This document shows, piece by piece, positions 61,478 to 64,000 of a stretch of 64,000 bases of DNA. The stretch spans positions 35,632 to 99,631 of the forward strand of contig JAEUUJ010000047.1 in assembly GCA_016786495.1 (NCBI GenBank). Reading direction: 5' to 3'. The position numbers were made by a program, and so were the translations under genes. Positions within the stretch are counted from its first letter, which is position 1, and every line of letters begins with the position of its first letter. Below the pieces are notes generated by a model. It did not search any database, was not told the DNA's origin, and saw nothing but the letters and a program-made list of their open reading frames with translations. Source of the stretch: Cyclobacteriaceae bacterium. Lineage in GTDB: Bacteria > Bacteroidota > Bacteroidia > Cytophagales > Cyclobacteriaceae.

Positions 61478-63871
61478 ATGAAAATGATCAGAATAATACC
61501 GTGCATCGTATTTTTTCTGTCGGCTGCGCTCTCAACCGCGTATGCCCAGACAACCCAAACGATACGCGGAAAAGTAGTGGACGAGGTAAATAAGGTCTCG
61601 CTTCCCGGTGTTTCCGTGGTTGTGCAGGATACAAACCTCGGTACGGTAACGGATACCGACGGAAACTACCGCATCGACAATGTCCCCGTAGGCCGGCAAA
61701 CCGTGCAAATCACGTACGTAGGCTACGAACCGCAGCAACTGGCGAACATCATTGTTACCGCAGGTAAGGAAGTTGTACTCAACATCAATCTCATCGAAAG
61801 CGTGACTGCACTGGATGAAGTAGTGATTACGGCCGACAATAAAGCAGACAAAGCATCTACCAATAACGATTTGGCCATTGTAAGTTCACGTTCCTTTAAC
61901 CTTGACGATACCAAACGCTATGCGGGTGCGCTGGGCGATCCCTCGCGGATGGCCGCAAACTTTGCCGGTGTGATTGGCGGAAACGATTCGCGCAACGACA
62001 TCGTGGTACGCGGTAATTCACCTACCGGGATGCTCTGGCAACTGGAAGGACTCAACATTCCTAACCCGAATCACTTTGGTGCACTCAACAGCACGGGCGG
62101 CCCCGTCAGCATGCTTAACAACAATAACCTCGATAAGTCGGATTTCATGACAAGTGCATTCCCCGCACAGTATGGTAATGCTACGGCCGGTGTGTTTGAT
62201 ATCCGTCTTCGCGATGGCAACAACCAGAACACCGAGTTTGTCGGACAAGTTGGCTTTAACGGTTTTGAACTGGGGGCCGAAGGCCCGCTCTCGAAAAAGT
62301 CTGGCAGCTCATTCATTATCAACTACCGGTATTCCACATTGCAAGTATTCGATGCACTGGGTATTGAATTCGGAACAGGCGCTAATCTTCCGCTGTACCA
62401 GGACCTCAACTTCAAGTTGGTATTCCCGACTAAAAACGGCGGCAAGTTTTCATTTTTCGGATTGGGCGGTGTCAGCAGCATCGATCTGCTCGGCAGCAAG
62501 GCCGATCTGGAAGCCAACAACGATTTATATGGCGATGAAAACCAGGACGCTTACCCGCGATATAAAACCGGCATTATGGGCGCGAGTTACGAGAAACGTT
62601 TCGGGAACACATTCGCTAAATTTACAGTGGGCATGAGCGCTTCCGCGGAAACCTATTCGGCCGACTCGCTGGTGCGAAATACCGATGGCGATGTAACCGA
62701 CCGGTTCCTGCAGGGCGAAGCCGATTTCCAAACACGCAAGCTTTCGTGGGTTGCCTTATTCAGAACCAAGTTCGATTCAAAGAACAGTTTGCATTACGGA
62801 ATCTATGCCGATGCCATGAAGTTCGACTTGTTCAACCGGAATGTGTACGCCAACCTGGGATCAGATTCGGTTCGGATTAACATTGATGACAACGCTACGT
62901 TGCTTCAGGGGTTTGTCACGTACCGTCATCGTTTCTCAGAAAAGTTCCTGGCTCAGGCGGGTGTGCACACACAATACTATTCGCTCAATGAGCAGGCAGC
63001 CGTTGAACCGCGCGCAGGCATTCAGTATTTTCTCACTCCGCGTCAATCGATCAGCCTGGGATACGGCCTGCACAACCAGATCCAGAGCCCGTACACCAGT
63101 TATGTGCAAACCAAAGTTGGTGCCGGTGAATACATCACCACCAACGAAAAGCTCGACTTCACCACCAGCAATCATGTTGTGCTCACGTACGACTGGAACA
63201 TTTCCGACCAGCTTCGCCTGAAAGCTGAAACCTACTACCAGAGTCTTTCAAACGTCCCGGTAGAACGCAACGCAAGTTCGTTCTCGGCACTGAACGTAGG
63301 CGCCAGCTTCGCACCTTCTAACATGGACAGCCTGGTGAACAATGGCACGGGAAAGAACTACGGGGTGGAACTTACGCTCGAGCGCTTCTTCAGCAAGGGA
63401 TACTATTTTCTGATTACGGCATCGGTATTTGACTCCCGGTACGAGGGAAGTGATGGCGTAGAGCGAAACACCGCGTTCAACACGAAGCAGGTATTGAACG
63501 TACTGGCCGGGAAAGAATGGTGTGTAAGCCGCAGCAAAGGCGCGTTCATTTCGGCCAGCATTAAGGTCACAACAATCGGGGGTAAGTACCTGACACCGGT
63601 TAACTTCGAATTATCGCAACAGTTGGGCCGCACGGTGTACCGCGAAGACAAAGCTTACAGCGACCGTCAGGATGCGTATTTCCGCACCGACTTGAAACTC
63701 TCGTACAGACGCGAGTACAAGCGCAGCACCATGGAATTCTCGATTGATCTGCAAAACCTGACCGGCAACAAGAACGTATTCGATCAAAGCTACAACCCGC
63801 GCACCAATTCGGTTGTAACACAGTATCAGCAAGGTTTCTTCCCGGTTCCGTTTTTCCGATACACGTTCTGA
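61478..63871 (+). CDS. TonB-dependent receptor with carboxypeptidase-regulatory domain
   Basis: A 797-residue outer-membrane receptor. After a signal peptide (IIPCIVFFLSAALSTAYAQ) comes a carboxypeptidase-regulatory-like domain (LPGVSVVVQDTNLGTVTDTD, then GNYRIDNVPVG). The plug follows with RNDIVVRGNSPTGMLWQLEG and FPAQYGNATAGVFDIRLRDG, then the barrel ending VPFFRYTF with a terminal phenylalanine. It is shorter than SusC-type receptors, has no STN domain and no SusD partner, so import of a metal chelate or other small ligand is more likely than glycan, by inference. Two FNR-type boxes precede it, and a Crp/Fnr gene starts 19 bases after it. Confidence 0.92.
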   Translation: MKMIRIIPCIVFFLSAALSTAYAQTTQTIRGKVVDEVNKVSLPGVSVVVQDTNLGTVTDTDGNYRIDNVPVGRQTVQITYVGYEPQQLANIIVTAGKEVVLNINLIESVTALDEVVITADNKADKASTNNDLAIVSSRSFNLDDTKRYAGALGDPSRMAANFAGVIGGNDSRNDIVVRGNSPTGMLWQLEGLNIPNPNHFGALNSTGGPVSMLNNNNLDKSDFMTSAFPAQYGNATAGVFDIRLRDGNNQNTEFVGQVGFNGFELGAEGPLSKKSGSSFIINYRYSTLQVFDALGIEFGTGANLPLYQDLNFKLVFPTKNGGKFSFFGLGGVSSIDLLGSKADLEANNDLYGDENQDAYPRYKTGIMGASYEKRFGNTFAKFTVGMSASAETYSADSLVRNTDGDVTDRFLQGEADFQTRKLSWVALFRTKFDSKNSLHYGIYADAMKFDLFNRNVYANLGSDSVRINIDDNATLLQGFVTYRHRFSEKFLAQAGVHTQYYSLNEQAAVEPRAGIQYFLTPRQSISLGYGLHNQIQSPYTSYVQTKVGAGEYITTNEKLDFTTSNHVVLTYDWNISDQLRLKAETYYQSLSNVPVERNASSFSALNVGASFAPSNMDSLVNNGTGKNYGVELTLERFFSKGYYFLITASVFDSRYEGSDGVERNTAFNTKQVLNVLAGKEWCVSRSKGAFISASIKVTTIGGKYLTPVNFELSQQLGRTVYREDKAYSDRQDAYFRTDLKLSYRREYKRSTMEFSIDLQNLTGNKNVFDQSYNPRTNSVVTQYQQGFFPVPFFRYTF

Positions 63872-63890
63872 TGATTTTGTATATTTCCGG

Positions 63891-64000
63891 ATGGGTGATT
63901 TTTCAGCTATCCGGAATTATGTTTCCCGCTTTGTTACGTTCACAGAAGAAGAGTGGATGGCACATGAAGTTTTGTTGGTAAAAAAGACAATCCCGAAAGG
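63891..64000 (+). CDS. Crp/Fnr family transcriptional regulator (N-terminal part)
   Basis: The gene leaves the window after 36 codons. The visible residues (MGDFSAIRNYVSRFVTFTEE, then EWMAHEVLLVKKTIPK) match the N-terminal helix and first strand of Bacteroidota Crp/Fnr regulators, in which LT-x-EE precedes the cyclic-nucleotide barrel and KKxxKG follows. No cysteine is present in this part. It follows the TonB receptor by 19 bases in the same direction. A TATATTTC close to the -7 consensus lies just before it. Confidence 0.7.
   Translation, partial: MGDFSAIRNYVSRFVTFTEEEWMAHEVLLVKKTIPK

Overview
The window reads as chromosome of a member of the Bacteroidota, most likely order Cytophagales. 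The grounds are: TonB-dependent receptors with STN and carboxypeptidase-regulatory N-termini, a type IX secretion sorting domain, a DUF4249 lipoprotein, a large two-propeller sensor kinase, several paralogous two-domain FtsX/MacB permeases without ATPases, no usable Shine-Dalgarno sequences, and -7 boxes of the form TAnnTTTG just upstream of starts. No rRNA, tRNA, phage, IS element or CRISPR array was seen. Base composition and coding style look even throughout, so I see no island.

Layout. 1-10 kb: the end of a DoxX protein, a BrkB membrane protein, an LpxR-type lipid A deacylase, a NUDIX hydrolase, a flavin amine oxidase, a giant sensor kinase, and a macroglobulin-like protein that carries a TonB-receptor plug but no barrel. 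10-22 kb: a PEBP protein, an orphan response regulator, HelD, a TMEM175 channel, two FtsX permeases on the minus strand, a DUF5694 protein and a CotH-kinase lipoprotein. 21.7-28.8 kb: an intact M1 peptidase followed by an operon of GlxA-type regulator, NIPSNAP protein, DJ-1/PfpI protein and a catalytically dead M1 homologue with HEAT repeats. 28.8-40 kb: an Arg/Ser-tailed periplasmic protein, a membrane-anchored TPR-AraC regulator, a 34-residue membrane peptide plus methyltransferase, the divergent katG/oxyR pair, and a PadR-FtsX permease operon. 40-47 kb: small secreted and membrane proteins, then a minus-strand operon of an Ig-like membrane-anchored protein, a fibronectin type III/T9SS protein and a caspase-family protease. 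47.7-54.8 kb: a plus-strand operon (unknown secreted protein, STN-TonB receptor, DUF4249 lipoprotein, second macroglobulin/plug protein) joined by ATGA overlaps. 54.8-64 kb: a sensor kinase, a Crp/Fnr regulator, a DUF998 protein, a fourth FtsX permease, an NTF2-like protein, exonuclease III, a TonB receptor and the start of a second Crp/Fnr regulator.

How the parts may work together. The katG/oxyR region is a self-contained peroxide response: the LysR protein has cysteines exactly at 199 and 208, and a palindrome overlaps its start codon. In the last 8 kb, perfect FNR-type boxes (TTGAT-N4-ATCAA) lie before the DUF998 gene and before the last TonB receptor, each next to a Crp/Fnr gene, which suggests a small local regulon. 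The least described parts are the two macroglobulin/plug proteins, the TonB/DUF4249/plug operon, the caspase/FN3-T9SS operon and the dead M1-HEAT protein. Functions proposed for these are inference from architecture and context.
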